Of a stretch of 64,000 nucleotides of DNA, positions 1 through 9,631 are shown one piece after another (the first letter of the stretch is position 1; every line of letters starts with the position of its first letter). Position numbers and translations under genes: made by a program. The stretch comes from G965247265 sp965247265 (lineage in GTDB: Bacteria; Pseudomonadota; Gammaproteobacteria; UBA4575), in assembly GCA_965247265.1 (NCBI GenBank), contig OZ252002.1, forward strand, positions 1,612,001 through 1,676,000. Direction: 5' to 3'. The notes beneath the pieces were generated by a model that searched no databases, was not told the DNA's origin, and worked only from the letters and a program-made list of their open reading frames with translations.

Positions 1-2
1 GG

Positions 3-320
3 GCAACCTCTCAGGTTATTGCTGATTCGCCGAGGAAGATTGAAGATAATGCTAATGCATTACAACCTAAGACTCTACGATCTCAACTTGGGCCAGTAGT
101 GAGAGATACGCGAAAGCAACGTTTGTATTTGCCCTTTTTGTTAACCATTGCCTTGTTTGCGTTATGTTACTCAGGCCTTGGAGTTAGTTTATGGCCGAAT
201 ATTGTTCCGCCCGATGTAAGTATCTGGGAGGCCGCTGCAGCTCATGATTCACAGTTATTTATGCTGGTAGGCGTTGTTATCATCATTCCGATAACACTTG
301 CCTATACTGCATTTACCTAA
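3..320 (+). CDS. cydB: Cytochrome bd ubiquinol oxidase subunit II, 3' end, prematurely stopped
   Basis: The reading frame is open from base 3, so the 5' part lies outside the window. The visible 105 residues contain two hydrophobic segments and the family-typical stretch around NIVPPDVSIWEAAAAHDSQ followed by LAYTAFT, which matches the end of CydB/CioB, the membrane subunit of the cytochrome bd quinol oxidase. A TAA at 318-320 ends the frame. The same frame then continues as SIFRGKVSESHYD up to a TAG at 360-362. Family members usually end with a Y-x-x-FRGK tail, so the TAA sits where a tyrosine is expected and about 14 residues are lost. The partner cydA would lie upstream. Whether the shortened protein still works cannot be told from sequence. 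Confidence 0.75.
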   Translation, partial: ATSQVIADSPRKIEDNANALQPKTLRSQLGPVVRDTRKQRLYLPFLLTIALFALCYSGLGVSLWPNIVPPDVSIWEAAAAHDSQLFMLVGVVIIIPITLAYTAFT

Positions 321-366
321 TCAATATTCCGTGGAAAAGTGAGTGAATCACACTATGACTAGCAGA

Positions 367-666
367 CTAGAGTGGCGAAATAGAGCATGCTTTTATATTT
401 TTTTCGTTTTCTAGTGCTTTGTCCATCAATTCTGAGTATAGGCTAATAGACTTTGCAGCAAGTGTCTCATATTCTGGATGTCGATCAATTAATTCCCGCA
501 CTTTATTGGAGTTTTTAAAAATCTCTTCTAAAAATTGAATATCCAATTCATTAAGTATATCTCCACGATCGACTTTTTCTTTAATGCTGATAACTCTTGG
601 AAGTCTTTGGTTTACAAATCGATCTAATAATGTTTCGATTATCGCTTCATCTGCAGTGTCGTTCAT
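367..666 (-). CDS. Conserved hypothetical small helical protein
   Basis: A 99-residue soluble, charged protein beginning MNDTADEAI. I chose the ATG at 666 because GAGGAGG lies just upstream of it. A longer reading from 681 would put that ribosome site inside the gene. The sequence looks all-helical, with a core around RLPRVISIKEKVDRGD, LDIQFLEEIF and LIDRHPEYETLA. It resembles a family of short uncharacterised gammaproteobacterial proteins, but I know of no assigned function. It converges on the end of cydB with a gap of under 50 bases. No signal peptide, membrane segment or cysteine motif is seen. Confidence 0.6.
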   Translation of the reverse strand: MNDTADEAIIETLLDRFVNQRLPRVISIKEKVDRGDILNELDIQFLEEIFKNSNKVRELIDRHPEYETLAAKSISLYSELMDKALENEKNIKACSISPL

Positions 667-865
667 AATATTCCTCCTCAAATAAAACTACATAGTTGAA
701 CAGTGTATAGAGTCTGATTAATTAGATACAATTTGCGTAAAACTAATTAATCTGGAATATAGCATCAGGCTTTTTAAAACGTTGTATTATATAAGTAAAA
801 CCGTGCTTATTAACCTTTCTATTTATATTTATAACATTATTAAGTAGTTAAAATTGCAGTATTTA

Positions 866-2657
866 TCACCCTCGAATTTCTTGAGGTACAAATTCACGCG
901 TAATTCTTTTAAGTAATGTATATATGCGCTTCATACTTTCTAATGCCGTCATTTCAATCCGAATACTTTCGACTTGGTCAATTCCTAAATCTTTTAAGCC
1001 TTTAGTTTGTAGCTCAAGTGCTTCATTCAGTAGCCGATTTATTTCAGATTTCATCAGTAGCACTTCTTCTGCTGAATTTTGATCTGTTTCTTTAATTGTT
1101 TTAATGGTTAATGTTAATGCAGATGAAAGTTTGTCAACTAATTCTTGATATATGTAACGCATTGCATCACTTAACTGAATATTTTTCTCAAGAACTCGCT
1201 CGCCAACTTTTAAAAGATCTGTATCGATTACATCACCAATACTTTCTATATTGTCCGCCACTTTCATTGCGACACTAATTTCTGCACTTTCTTGTTCAGA
1301 TAATGACTCAGCTCTAAGGGATGCCAAGTAACGTAAAATTTCTCCATCAAGTATATCTACTCGATCATCCATTTTATGTATTTCATCAAGTTTGCTTCTT
1401 TTGCGGTTTAATATTGCATCCCGGAATACATCTAACATGTTGTGAACAATTGTTCCCATTCGTGCAATCTCAAAGCGAACGTTTTGTAATGCAACAGCAG
1501 GAGTGTCAATTAAAGATTTATCTAGATACTTTGGTTTGATAATTACTTTTTCAATTTCTTCTTCTTTAACTAGAACAAGCCAGATAACTAATTTTGCAAA
1601 ATAACCTGTAAACGCAATAAAAATTATAGTGTTTAAAATATTAAATACAGTGTGAGCATTGGCAATTTGGCGCGGGACTTCTGCCGCTAAACGTGCAGTA
1701 CCTTCTAACTCAGGATGAGTTGGAGAAATACCCGTTACCCAAGCTGCAAGCAATGAAATCAATGGAAGCCAAATAATCACACCGGCTACATTGAAAAGTA
1801 GGTGTACTACAGCAGCGCGTATTGCCTCACGTGGTTTGCCGAAAGCGGCTAACATTGCTGTTACGCATGTACCTATATTTGCGCCAAATGCAAGAGCGAT
1901 CCCTGCTTCTAAACTAATCAGGCCTTTGACCTGCCATTGTTATCACAATCACTGTTGTGGCCGAGGAAGATTGCACTAATGCGGTAAATAGGGCGCCGAC
2001 CAGAATAGCCAGAAATGGGCGATCCATTTCTGTCATCAATTGTAAAAATGGCTCATGAATTCTTAATGGATTCATGGCATCACCCATTATGCTCATGCCA
2101 AAAAAGATTAAGCCTAGACCCATTAGAATGTTTCCATAAAGTTTTACTTTTTCTTGTGTGGCAGTGAACATCATGAGAAAACCAATAGCGATCATCCATA
2201 ATGCAGCTTCTTCAACTTTGAATGCGACAACCTGTGCGGTAATTGTGGTGCCCACATTTGCACCCATAATCACGCCAATGGATTGCGACATTGACATCAT
2301 GCCTGCAGAGACAAATCCCACTACTAATACGGTAGTAACGGAAGAAGACTGGATGATTGCAGTAACACATGCACCGGTAATGGCTGCAGTGAAGCGATTT
2401 CTTGTTAATTTGGCGAGCAACACTTTCATCTGATCACCCAATGCAGATTTTAGAGCATCCGACATTTGTTCCATTCCAAATAGGAACAATGCGAGCCCAC
2501 CAAACAGACCCATCATCATATCAACCCAGTTAATGCTGTTGGTGGTTTCTTCAGCAGCAAATACAGACATGAATACCAGCACCGGAATTGCGGTAAATCC
2601 CAGTAAAAATAATGGATGCGAAATGGCTATACTCGGTCTTTTTATTATATTTTTCAT
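866..2657 (-). pseudogene. Na/Pi cotransporter (NptA/PNaS family) with PhoU-like C-terminus, frameshifted
   Basis: Two adjoining frames give one protein. The upstream part (2657-1914) has a hydrophobic N-terminus, then the two QSSSATT/QSSSVTT repeats and GANVGTT typical of sodium-phosphate symporters. The downstream part (1855-866) resumes with MLAAFGKP, membrane segments and a soluble helical PhoU-like domain of about 200 residues. Between them the upstream frame ends after MAGQRPD, while the +1 frame reads GLISLEAGIALAFGANIGTC, exactly what the family needs. One extra A in the run complementary to 1925-1927 explains the break. Unless this is a sequencing error, the transporter is split after its second QSSS repeat. 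It would import phosphate with sodium across the inner membrane. Confidence 0.8.
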
Positions 2658-2916
2658 TTAAGCACCTTCACTAATAAATGTTATATAAAAGGAAATTGAT
2701 GCTATAAAGCAAATAAAATTATTTTTAATCTTGTTTAGTGGTTATTACTACCTTTATTTTTCCAAATATGTTGATTAGTTATACAAGTGCCATACTTGTA
2801 TAAAAAATATAACTAGCTTACATGCTTTATTACGTATCATTTTGTTATAATTAATAATTTACAGCACAGTTACCACATAACAATAATGAAAATACATTTT
2901 GAACTAAGCATCCTCT

Positions 2917-3726
2917 ATGATTGAATTAAGCATTCTCTATGACATTTCAATTTGGTCGGTTGGCTTCCTGATTTTATTAGTATTGCTCTTGGTACTTGAG
3001 GTTGGGCACCAAGTGGGGCTCAAGCAACGTGAGCATTGGGTTGAGAAGGAAACCGCGGGAGGTAAGGTTGTTCTTACATCGATGCTGGCCTTACTTGGTT
3101 TAATTTTATCATTTACCTACCTTGCCTCTGTGCAGCGATTTGAGGCCCGTAAGCATTCTGCCATTTTGGAAGCGAATGCTCTAGGCACGGCATTTTTACG
3201 CGCTGACTTGGTTGCAGAACCGAGAAGTACAGAGTTGAAAATAGCGCTACTCGATTACGCGCGTACCCGAGTAGTAAGTAACCAAAATAGAAGTATTAGA
3301 TTTACTCCGGAAGAACGAAATGCAATTCTTCTAAAAACAATAAAAGAACAAGAGCGTCTTTGGCCGCTTACAGAAAAAATTGTTCAAGAGAATAAACCTG
3401 GCCCTATAGAAGCAGCGCTAGTTCAATCTATCAATCATGTCATCGATGTGCATACCATTCGGTTGGCTGCAGGTCTAGATAAATTGCCTCTAGCAGTGAC
3501 ATTGATGATGCTTATTATGGCCGCGGCTGCATTGGGTGTTGCGGGGTTCAATGCGGGAATATATGGAAAAATGAGCCGAGGACGAATGACAGCATTCGCA
3601 CTTATTTTAACGTTGATCATGTTTGTTATTCAAGACTATGATCGTCCATTTGAAGGTGTAATTCGTGTTCCAAAGGATAGTTTACACTTTGTAATTCTTG
3701 AAATGGAAGCCGAGCTTGCGCAATGA
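2917..3726 (+). CDS. DUF4239-like integral membrane protein
   Basis: A 269-residue protein with two hydrophobic segments near the N-terminus (about residues 10-30 and 50-70), a charged helical middle of about 120 residues (QRFEARKHSAILEANALGTAFLRADL), and two more hydrophobic segments near residues 185-235. This 2+2 membrane layout with a helical cytoplasmic or periplasmic centre fits the DUF4239/bestrophin-like group; function unknown. The start lies within a short direct repeat (AAGCATcCTCTATGA then AAGCATtCTCTATGA, about 22 bases apart), so the second ATG at 2938 could also serve. It stands alone on this strand. Confidence 0.6.
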   Translation: MIELSILYDISIWSVGFLILLVLLLVLEVGHQVGLKQREHWVEKETAGGKVVLTSMLALLGLILSFTYLASVQRFEARKHSAILEANALGTAFLRADLVAEPRSTELKIALLDYARTRVVSNQNRSIRFTPEERNAILLKTIKEQERLWPLTEKIVQENKPGPIEAALVQSINHVIDVHTIRLAAGLDKLPLAVTLMMLIMAAAALGVAGFNAGIYGKMSRGRMTAFALILTLIMFVIQDYDRPFEGVIRVPKDSLHFVILEMEAELAQ

Positions 3727-4067
3727 TTTAGAGTAAGAATCATCATACCTAGTTTTATAATTATAACTCTGTCGAAATAACTAAATTAATGGAAGTGGTT
3801 ACTGAATTATTAATTGGTAATGTTGTTAATTTTTTTGATGATAGATATTTTATAATTAATGCTAAAAACATTTGGTCATAGGAGGACTATTTCATAACTG
3901 GAAGAAGAATAATTCTTCGTAGCGCTTAGGTAATTTAATGCATATTATTAATAGCAACTCATTTTGTCTACCTGAATCAATAATACTGAACAGCCGACGT
4001 TGACCACACCTTTTATTAAACGTTCCATGTACTATTGAAAGCGATTTTTCGAATAAGGAGGATAGTA
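3727..4067 (+). other. Intergenic stretch, nothing recognised
   Basis: About 340 AT-rich bases between the DUF4239-like gene and the His-rich secreted protein. I see no convincing ORF, RNA gene or strong hairpin. The last 15 bases hold the ribosome site AAGGAGG of the following gene. Confidence 0.5.
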
Positions 4068-4406
4068 ATGGAAATACATATTAAATTAGTTTTAGCCTTA
4101 ACCGGTTTTGTGATGCTGAGCATTGTCACAGAATCTCATGCCAATGGGTCGGAGGTAATTGGAAATAGCTATAAGAAACCTCATCATTTCGAGCATCGGC
4201 ATTATGATCACAAACTTAATCGGCATCATCACTATTACCCACATAGCTATAATCGTGGGTATTACAAACATCATAAATTCGGTAATCCTAATAGAAGTCA
4301 TTATCGCCATTATTATTCTAAGCCTCGATATTTTATGCGGCATGGCGATAAGAAAATTTATGGGAAACATTATGGCTATGGCCGCAGCCATGGCTATCGA
4401 CACTAA
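4068..4406 (+). CDS. Secreted His/Tyr-rich small protein
   Basis: The start at 4068 is chosen because AAGGAGG sits 5-11 bases upstream. The product is about 112 residues: a signal peptide (MEIHIKLVLALTGFVML..., cleavage near SHANG), then a mature part made almost entirely of His, Tyr, Lys, Arg, Asn and Gly, for example HHFEHRHYDHKLNRHHHYY. No known domain. The composition could bind Zn, Ni, Cu or polyanions, but that is inference. A paralogue with the same SHANGS junction lies at 18609. Antisense frames over the gene are open only because of the repetitive codons. Confidence 0.65.
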   Translation: MEIHIKLVLALTGFVMLSIVTESHANGSEVIGNSYKKPHHFEHRHYDHKLNRHHHYYPHSYNRGYYKHHKFGNPNRSHYRHYYSKPRYFMRHGDKKIYGKHYGYGRSHGYRH

Positions 4407-4535
4407 CTTAATAAAACTATGGTAGCGTTGAATACTGGTCGAATATAGAATTTATATACATTTGTACTTTTAAAATTTATGTAACTACCGGATTATAGGA
4501 TGTATAGATATGAGTGGCCATAAACTTTTGATTCA

Positions 4536-4703
4536 CTAATGGGCGCACTCATAAAACATGTACACTGCAAATTCTTCAAACGTACAAATTGATTCACCCA
4601 TTTCTAGACAATACGCTTCATACATGGACTGAATATTTTCTTTGTGTTCGTCAATCCACAGTGTTAGTGTTTCATCCAGTTGAGTGTTAGATTCGTCACT
4701 CAT
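4536..4703 (-). CDS. Small acidic hypothetical protein
   Basis: A 55-residue acidic protein (MSDESNTQLDETLTLWIDEHKENIQ...FEEFAVYMFYECAH). The ATG at 4703 is preferred over a longer start at 4760 because a GGAG motif lies a few bases upstream of it. No signal peptide and no recognised domain. Two cysteines, one near each end of the C-terminal half. It could be a small regulatory or adaptor protein, but nothing in the context decides this. Confidence 0.45.
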   Translation of the reverse strand: MSDESNTQLDETLTLWIDEHKENIQSMYEAYCLEMGESICTFEEFAVYMFYECAH

Positions 4704-4979
4704 CGCTTTACTCCGATTTAATAATTGCCTCGTACAAGAGTTGCCTACAATGTCTTGCAACTTTCGCTATCCGTTATACTGTGAGTAGTAAATATAATAA
4801 AGTCAATGAATGACTGCTCGTTTCTTAACATGTAATTAAGAAATATGTAGAGAATTAACTGCAAAAGCACTGTCGAAATTAAGGTACATAATTTTAACAA
4901 CAGTAAGAATTAGCACTGCTATATTCTATTTTGATATAATTTTTCACTATGTTACTACTAACTTTTAAAAAGTGTCTAC

Positions 4980-5270
4980 ATGTATATAAGTAGTGAGATA
5001 ACCCGTGTTTCCATCCAATGGACGGTGATCTGCCGTCATGAGTATGAGCGCATCTCACGACCGAAATGGCGCATAGATTTCGATTATAAATGTGGTGCGA
5101 AGATGGCCTTTGAGGAAATACCCGATGATATGATTCAGTGCCTAATTCTCGGTGCCTATAACAGTCATAAAGAAATAGAAACTAATCTTGGTACGGTGAT
5201 AGCCGATACGGCATCTCCAGACTTTCCTTTTGCTGAGTGGAAGGATCTGCAACCCTTATTTGTTAGCTAA
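4980..5270 (+). CDS. Hypothetical protein
   Basis: A 96-residue frame with plausible protein-like composition (Trp, Cys and a charged C-terminal half ending FPFAEWKDLQPLFVS). The ribosome site before the ATG is weak, and an internal ATG (MAFEEIPDD) at about 5103 is an alternative start for a 56-residue protein. No domain recognised. It may be a genuine small gene or a chance frame. Confidence 0.35.
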   Translation: MYISSEITRVSIQWTVICRHEYERISRPKWRIDFDYKCGAKMAFEEIPDDMIQCLILGAYNSHKEIETNLGTVIADTASPDFPFAEWKDLQPLFVS

Positions 5271-5831
5271 AACTAGTCATTCTAAATAAAAACGTATTCT
5301 GAAATTTACTAATTAAGATAAATTAGTTGATGAGATAAAAAGACTTTTTTTAAATTAAATTTATGTGAGCTATTCAAAAAATTTATCAAAAACATGTGAT
5401 TATTTAAAAAATTTATAGATATTTATTTAACGATAATATATATCAATTTTGTGATACTTAAATTGTAAAATACAAGAATGCTGTGGTTGAATTGAATTAA
5501 ATACATCTTGCTAATAATTGTTAAACAGTTGAGAATACTTCGTTTTATGGGAGTTGCTCAACATGAGCGCGCTGCTTAGAAAGTACAAGCAATAAAATCT
5601 AAATAATTAGAGTAATAAAAAATAAAGTAATAATTAGAAGGAATGGAATGAATGTGCATATACACTTCATTTATACGGCAAATCAATAATATTAGCATTT
5701 AGTTGGGTGAGTTAGTGACGGATAATTTACTAAGGATGGATTAACTAACCATTAAATTTACTTTTTATAAGCTAATTAAAAGCATTGCCGTACAGCTTCT
5801 TTCATTACTACGCATGAAAGGGATAAGCTGT
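5271..5831 (+). other. Long AT-rich upstream region of the tubulin-like locus
   Basis: About 560 bases without a convincing gene. The sequence is very AT-rich with T- and A-tracts (for example 5338-5420), consistent with a promoter region for the tubulin-like cluster, but I cannot place a -35/-10 pair with confidence. An ATG at 5562 opens only a 10-codon frame. Confidence 0.4.
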
Positions 5832-7424
5832 ATGGCATCAAAAAAAGACACGCCTGATAAGAAATCAGATTCCAAAGCTAAGGCTGCGAGTAAAAAGAAA
5901 GCAGCACCTAAAATTTCCACAGAAGAAAAATTAGCGAGACGTAAATTAGATGCATTAAAACGTGGTATTCATCGCATAAGTGATGAGGATACCACTCCAT
6001 TTTTTGTACATGTGGTTGGAATAGGGAAAGCGGGTGCAGATGTAATAGCGCAAATTTTAAAAGACAAAATTGCGGATACTAATGAAGGCCCAGTTTTTAA
6101 TGCGCTTGCAGTAGATATCGGCGAGCAAGATTTAATTCAAATAAATGAGCTTGCAAGCAATCTTCCGCAGGGGTCTGCAAACATTGAAACCGTTGCAATT
6201 GATGTTCCAAATCGTGATGAATTGTTTAACACGCTGCGAAGAATGCGGGAATTTTTAAAGCTTGAGTACCCACGATATTATTGGAATCCAAATTACGAGC
6301 CCTGGTTGCCTTCGAAAACGTCGCTTCCTAATGCAGGTGAACACTTTCAAAGATCAATTGCCAAAGCCCTTTATGCAAGAAGTTACTATGACGAACCGCG
6401 CAAAATGCGCAATGCCTTAAAACGTTTTGCTGAGAATGTAGATCAGTCAGAGGGGCAGACTGTTGTAGCCGTAGTGTTTGGTATGGGTGGTGGAACAGGT
6501 AGTGGCATTGTGATGGATATGGCGCGCCATCTTTCCAATGTTAGTTTTGGAAGACGTGCATTAGTCGTGGGTGTTGCTATCGCACCTTGCGAAGGCGATG
6601 ACGAAGCTCATCAAGGTAGCCATTTGTTCCCTGTGTTAAATGAACTAGATTGCATGGGCGACGAGGAAAAAAATAATGGCGTTATAGCAGTATGGGGAGA
6701 TTTATACCGCAATCCGTTTACCAGCGGTGTAATCATCGTGCCGCAAAAAGCTGTTTGGGACGCCGTACAAGATCTTGAACAAACTCATCAGCGAGTAGAT
6801 CGTGAAATTTCATCATTCTTAACGCGTAACCGAGGTGTTGATCTTTGGGAAACGTTACGCATGCTGAATTGGGTTGGGGCGCCGCCTACTCAACATGCCG
6901 CTGCTCGGACTCCATACGGTAACCGATGGGCACATGTACTAGGATTTGCGGATGTGGACGGAGATATCACGGCTAGCGATGACATGGCGAGTCGACTAGG
7001 AATACGCAGTAGTTATACACCTGAATATATTGAAGTACGTGCTAACGATCCTGAAGATGAAAGCACAATTCGCGTTGCAAAATCATTAAATAAAGCGTTT
7101 TCACCCAGCGCAGAACCAGCTATTACTGCCTCGGCAAGCGCTAATTCAAATTCAGTGCAGTTTATTTTGCCTTGCATTGGTAAAATAGATTTTGATTTGT
7201 TTTTTGATTCACGTGAGATCTATGACCCATGTAATTGGGAAGAAAAACTTAATGATCATTCGTGGTTGCTTGACTTGGGGGTATTACTTTGTGAGCCCGC
7301 TATTCGTTTTAACGGTATGGCAGGTGAATGTTTATGGGGATGCGCATGTTGGGTAGTGGTGCCTTACGATCAAATTCGTGGCCCTGAAGACAAAAAAAGT
7401 GCGAAAAAAGTTGCAATTGCTTAG
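5832..7424 (+). CDS. Tubulin/FtsZ-superfamily protein 1
   Basis: About 530 residues from the ATG at 5832, which has AAAGGGA 8 bases upstream; an ATG at 5814 would add MKGISC. A Lys/Ala/Ser-rich N-terminal tail of about 40 residues is followed by a Rossmann-type loop VVGIGKAGAD (about 60-69) and the tubulin/FtsZ signature GMGGGTGSG (about 217-225), which binds the nucleotide phosphates in that superfamily. A Trp/Tyr/Pro block with YPRYYWNPNYEPWLPS (about 146-161) and a C-terminal GECLWGCACWVVVPYDQ (about 498) are nearly invariant in the paralogue at 7923. I could not place the catalytic T7 loop. It is not cell-division FtsZ, which lacks these blocks and is shorter. It may belong with the FtsZ-like families proposed for membrane remodelling, but that is unproven. 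Confidence 0.75.
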   Translation: MASKKDTPDKKSDSKAKAASKKKAAPKISTEEKLARRKLDALKRGIHRISDEDTTPFFVHVVGIGKAGADVIAQILKDKIADTNEGPVFNALAVDIGEQDLIQINELASNLPQGSANIETVAIDVPNRDELFNTLRRMREFLKLEYPRYYWNPNYEPWLPSKTSLPNAGEHFQRSIAKALYARSYYDEPRKMRNALKRFAENVDQSEGQTVVAVVFGMGGGTGSGIVMDMARHLSNVSFGRRALVVGVAIAPCEGDDEAHQGSHLFPVLNELDCMGDEEKNNGVIAVWGDLYRNPFTSGVIIVPQKAVWDAVQDLEQTHQRVDREISSFLTRNRGVDLWETLRMLNWVGAPPTQHAAARTPYGNRWAHVLGFADVDGDITASDDMASRLGIRSSYTPEYIEVRANDPEDESTIRVAKSLNKAFSPSAEPAITASASANSNSVQFILPCIGKIDFDLFFDSREIYDPCNWEEKLNDHSWLLDLGVLLCEPAIRFNGMAGECLWGCACWVVVPYDQIRGPEDKKSAKKVAIA

Positions 7425-7478
7425 CGGTAGTTGCTTAAGAAAACAGTAATTTAAGATTTTTAGTAGGAGCTAAATAAT

Positions 7479-7805
7479 ATGTCGCTTGATTGGGCGGAAG
7501 TGAAAAAAAGATATAAAGACGGGGTCGAGGTTCCAACTGTTGCTGGTGGCAAAACGTTAACGGTAACAGGTTGTGATGATGAAGCTATTTATATCGAAAA
7601 CCCGCTATGGAAAGCGCAATTAAGTCGAAAGAACTTAGAGAAAGGTGTTGAGCTTATAGAAGAGGGTTTAATTGATAAGGACCCAGGATTATTTGTTGAA
7701 GACTATCGTGTTTATGTAACGGATGAACGTTCAACATCTGCAGCTCATATTCTTTATGACTTAGGCTTTTTAGACGAAGATACAGGATTTACACCTAGGT
7801 GCTAG
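7479..7805 (+). CDS. Small acidic protein of the tubulin-like cluster
   Basis: A 108-residue soluble, acidic protein starting MSLDWAEVKKRYKDG, with TAGGAG before the ATG. No signal peptide or membrane segment. The middle looks like beta strands (KTLTVTGCDDEAIYIENPLWKAQLSR) and the end is acidic (LYDLGFLDEDTGF). I do not recognise a family. It sits 54 bases after tubulin-like 1 and 117 bases before tubulin-like 2 in the same direction, so co-transcription and a partner or regulator role are likely by position only. Confidence 0.6.
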   Translation: MSLDWAEVKKRYKDGVEVPTVAGGKTLTVTGCDDEAIYIENPLWKAQLSRKNLEKGVELIEEGLIDKDPGLFVEDYRVYVTDERSTSAAHILYDLGFLDEDTGFTPRC

Positions 7806-7922
7806 GAAATTAATACTAGCTAACGGTAAAAATTCTAAATTATTTTAAACAAATTAAAATTAATAAACACATTTATTAGTTTTAAGCAACACACATAATA
7901 AAAGTAGTAGGAGGATTTAGAA

Positions 7923-9593
7923 ATGGCACAAAATTCAATGTATCACAGTGCAACCGGTGAACAAGCACCGCATTGTATACACGTTGTTGGCATCGGCCGA
8001 TCAGGTGCTGGCTATGTGGATGGCATGTTACGCACGGGTGAAGTAGAAGATATTTTAGAGGACTCACGCGCAAGGATTGCTGCGTTAGTCGTTGACATTG
8101 GTGAAGACGATATGCTGCAAGCCAAGGACTATGCTGCAGGATTGAAAGAGCGTTTAAGAGAGCGCGGTATTCCTGAGGAACGTTTTCAATTTGAAAGTGT
8201 AAGTTTGGATATTCCTGATCGTGATGATCTGTTTAACACCTTAAGAAGAATGCGCGAATTTTTGAAATTAGAGTACCCCAGATATTACTGGAACCCTAAT
8301 TATGAACCATGGTTACCGTCTAATTTTAAAATGCCAAAAGCAGGGGAGCATATGCCACGTGCCTTTGCTAAGGCGCTGTATGCAAAAGCATATTACGATG
8401 GTGATCGACCCATGGAAAAGGCACTGCAAAGATTTGTTGATCATGTCGAACAAGCGCAGCTTCCTTCTATTGTGCTTGCGTGCTTCAGTCTTAATGGCGG
8501 TACTGGCAGTGGCATCATGGTGGATCTGACGCGTCATTTATCTAGCGTAAAGTTGGGTCGACGCATTCCAGTCGTGGGTGTTGGGCAGCTTCCTAACAGT
8601 GGTGATGGAGAAGATATCAATCCTGCACTTTTCCCAACGCTAAACGAAATTGATTGCATGCTCGACGATGATAAAAATGCCGGGGTGTGTGCAGTTTGGG
8701 GTGATCTGTATAAAAGTCCCTTTACAGGTGGCTTCATGGCAGTTAACACTGAACATTCGTTTCAGCGCTTATCCTCGTATACCCAAAACGATGACAAAAA
8801 TCGCAACATCGTTCCTGAAGTGCGTCATCGCATTGCCAATGAGGTTACTAATAAATTTGCCCAAGATTCATTTATGCGTTTTGCATACAAAGAAAGTGGC
8901 AAATTATTGTTCCGTGCATTGAGGCCTGCAGGATTTACCGGGGCACCGCATGAAACCGTCAGTGGCAAGTCGCGCAATTGGACGCTGTTTAACTTGTCTA
9001 AATTTACTCATCCAGGCGTGCAGGTACTCCCGGGCGAATCATTGAGCAAGTGGCGTAAAGTGATGAATCAGTGGGTCGATCATATTGACGATTACTCAGG
9101 TCTTAATAAGGATTTCAGAACCGACTATGCGGAAGTGCATATCCATGCACCACGCGAAATTGGTTTCGATGACATCAATGCGGCTGTAAAAGCTAAGCTT
9201 GAATCAAACTTCTTAGTTCCGGGTGAAGATTCCACAATTCAAATTACCAATCACGAATTTTTCGACCACTTAACATCCTATGCAGATATCATTTTGCCGG
9301 GTATGGCGAAAACGGACTTGGATATTTTCTGGAAAGCACGTGATGCCTATGACAAGTTCGATTGGGAAGGCAAGTTGTTGCTTCACTCCTGGCTACTTGA
9401 TTTAGGTGTGATGATGTCAGAGCCTGCGATTCGCTTTAATGGCATGGCAGGTGAGTGTTTGTGGGGTTGTGCTTGTTGGGTTGTTGTCCCCTATGATCAA
9501 ATGCGAGGTGATGTATTACCCCCTGCAGATCGAACATCAATCCTTGCTGAAGGCATCGACATGATGACGAAGACTGTGGTGGCTACTCCGTAG
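7923..9593 (+). CDS. Tubulin/FtsZ-superfamily protein 2
   Basis: 556 residues with a strong GGAGG ribosome site. The nucleotide-fold N-terminus reads VVGIGRSGAGYVDG (about 22-35), followed by AALVVDIGEDD and the signature NGGTGSG (about 190-196). It shares with tubulin-like 1 the Trp/Tyr/Pro block (about 117-132) and the C-terminal GECLWGCACW (about 510). It shares with tubulin-like 3 a middle block (KFTHPGVQVLPGE, LSKWRKV, VHIHAPREIGFD, NHEFFDHLTSYAD). It therefore looks like the most complete of the three. No membrane segments. GTP binding or hydrolysis and polymerisation are inferred from the fold only. The CobW-like gene follows 38 bases later. Confidence 0.75.
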   Translation: MAQNSMYHSATGEQAPHCIHVVGIGRSGAGYVDGMLRTGEVEDILEDSRARIAALVVDIGEDDMLQAKDYAAGLKERLRERGIPEERFQFESVSLDIPDRDDLFNTLRRMREFLKLEYPRYYWNPNYEPWLPSNFKMPKAGEHMPRAFAKALYAKAYYDGDRPMEKALQRFVDHVEQAQLPSIVLACFSLNGGTGSGIMVDLTRHLSSVKLGRRIPVVGVGQLPNSGDGEDINPALFPTLNEIDCMLDDDKNAGVCAVWGDLYKSPFTGGFMAVNTEHSFQRLSSYTQNDDKNRNIVPEVRHRIANEVTNKFAQDSFMRFAYKESGKLLFRALRPAGFTGAPHETVSGKSRNWTLFNLSKFTHPGVQVLPGESLSKWRKVMNQWVDHIDDYSGLNKDFRTDYAEVHIHAPREIGFDDINAAVKAKLESNFLVPGEDSTIQITNHEFFDHLTSYADIILPGMAKTDLDIFWKARDAYDKFDWEGKLLLHSWLLDLGVMMSEPAIRFNGMAGECLWGCACWVVVPYDQMRGDVLPPADRTSILAEGIDMMTKTVVATP

Positions 9594-9631
9594 CAAGACA
9601 TTGACGACATAGCTTTGCGAGAATTTTAGAT

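Noticed and set aside
4098..4425. Open frames rich in Ile/Met overlapping the His-rich gene on both strands
   Set aside because: They are shadows of the CAT/TAT codon repeats in the true gene and have no ribosome site. The same holds for 18660-19056.
5832..7424. Tubulin-like 1 as the cell-division protein FtsZ
   Set aside because: It is much longer, has three paralogues together, lacks the usual ftsA/ftsQ context and the FtsZ C-terminal peptide, and I cannot find the NVDFAD-type T7 loop.
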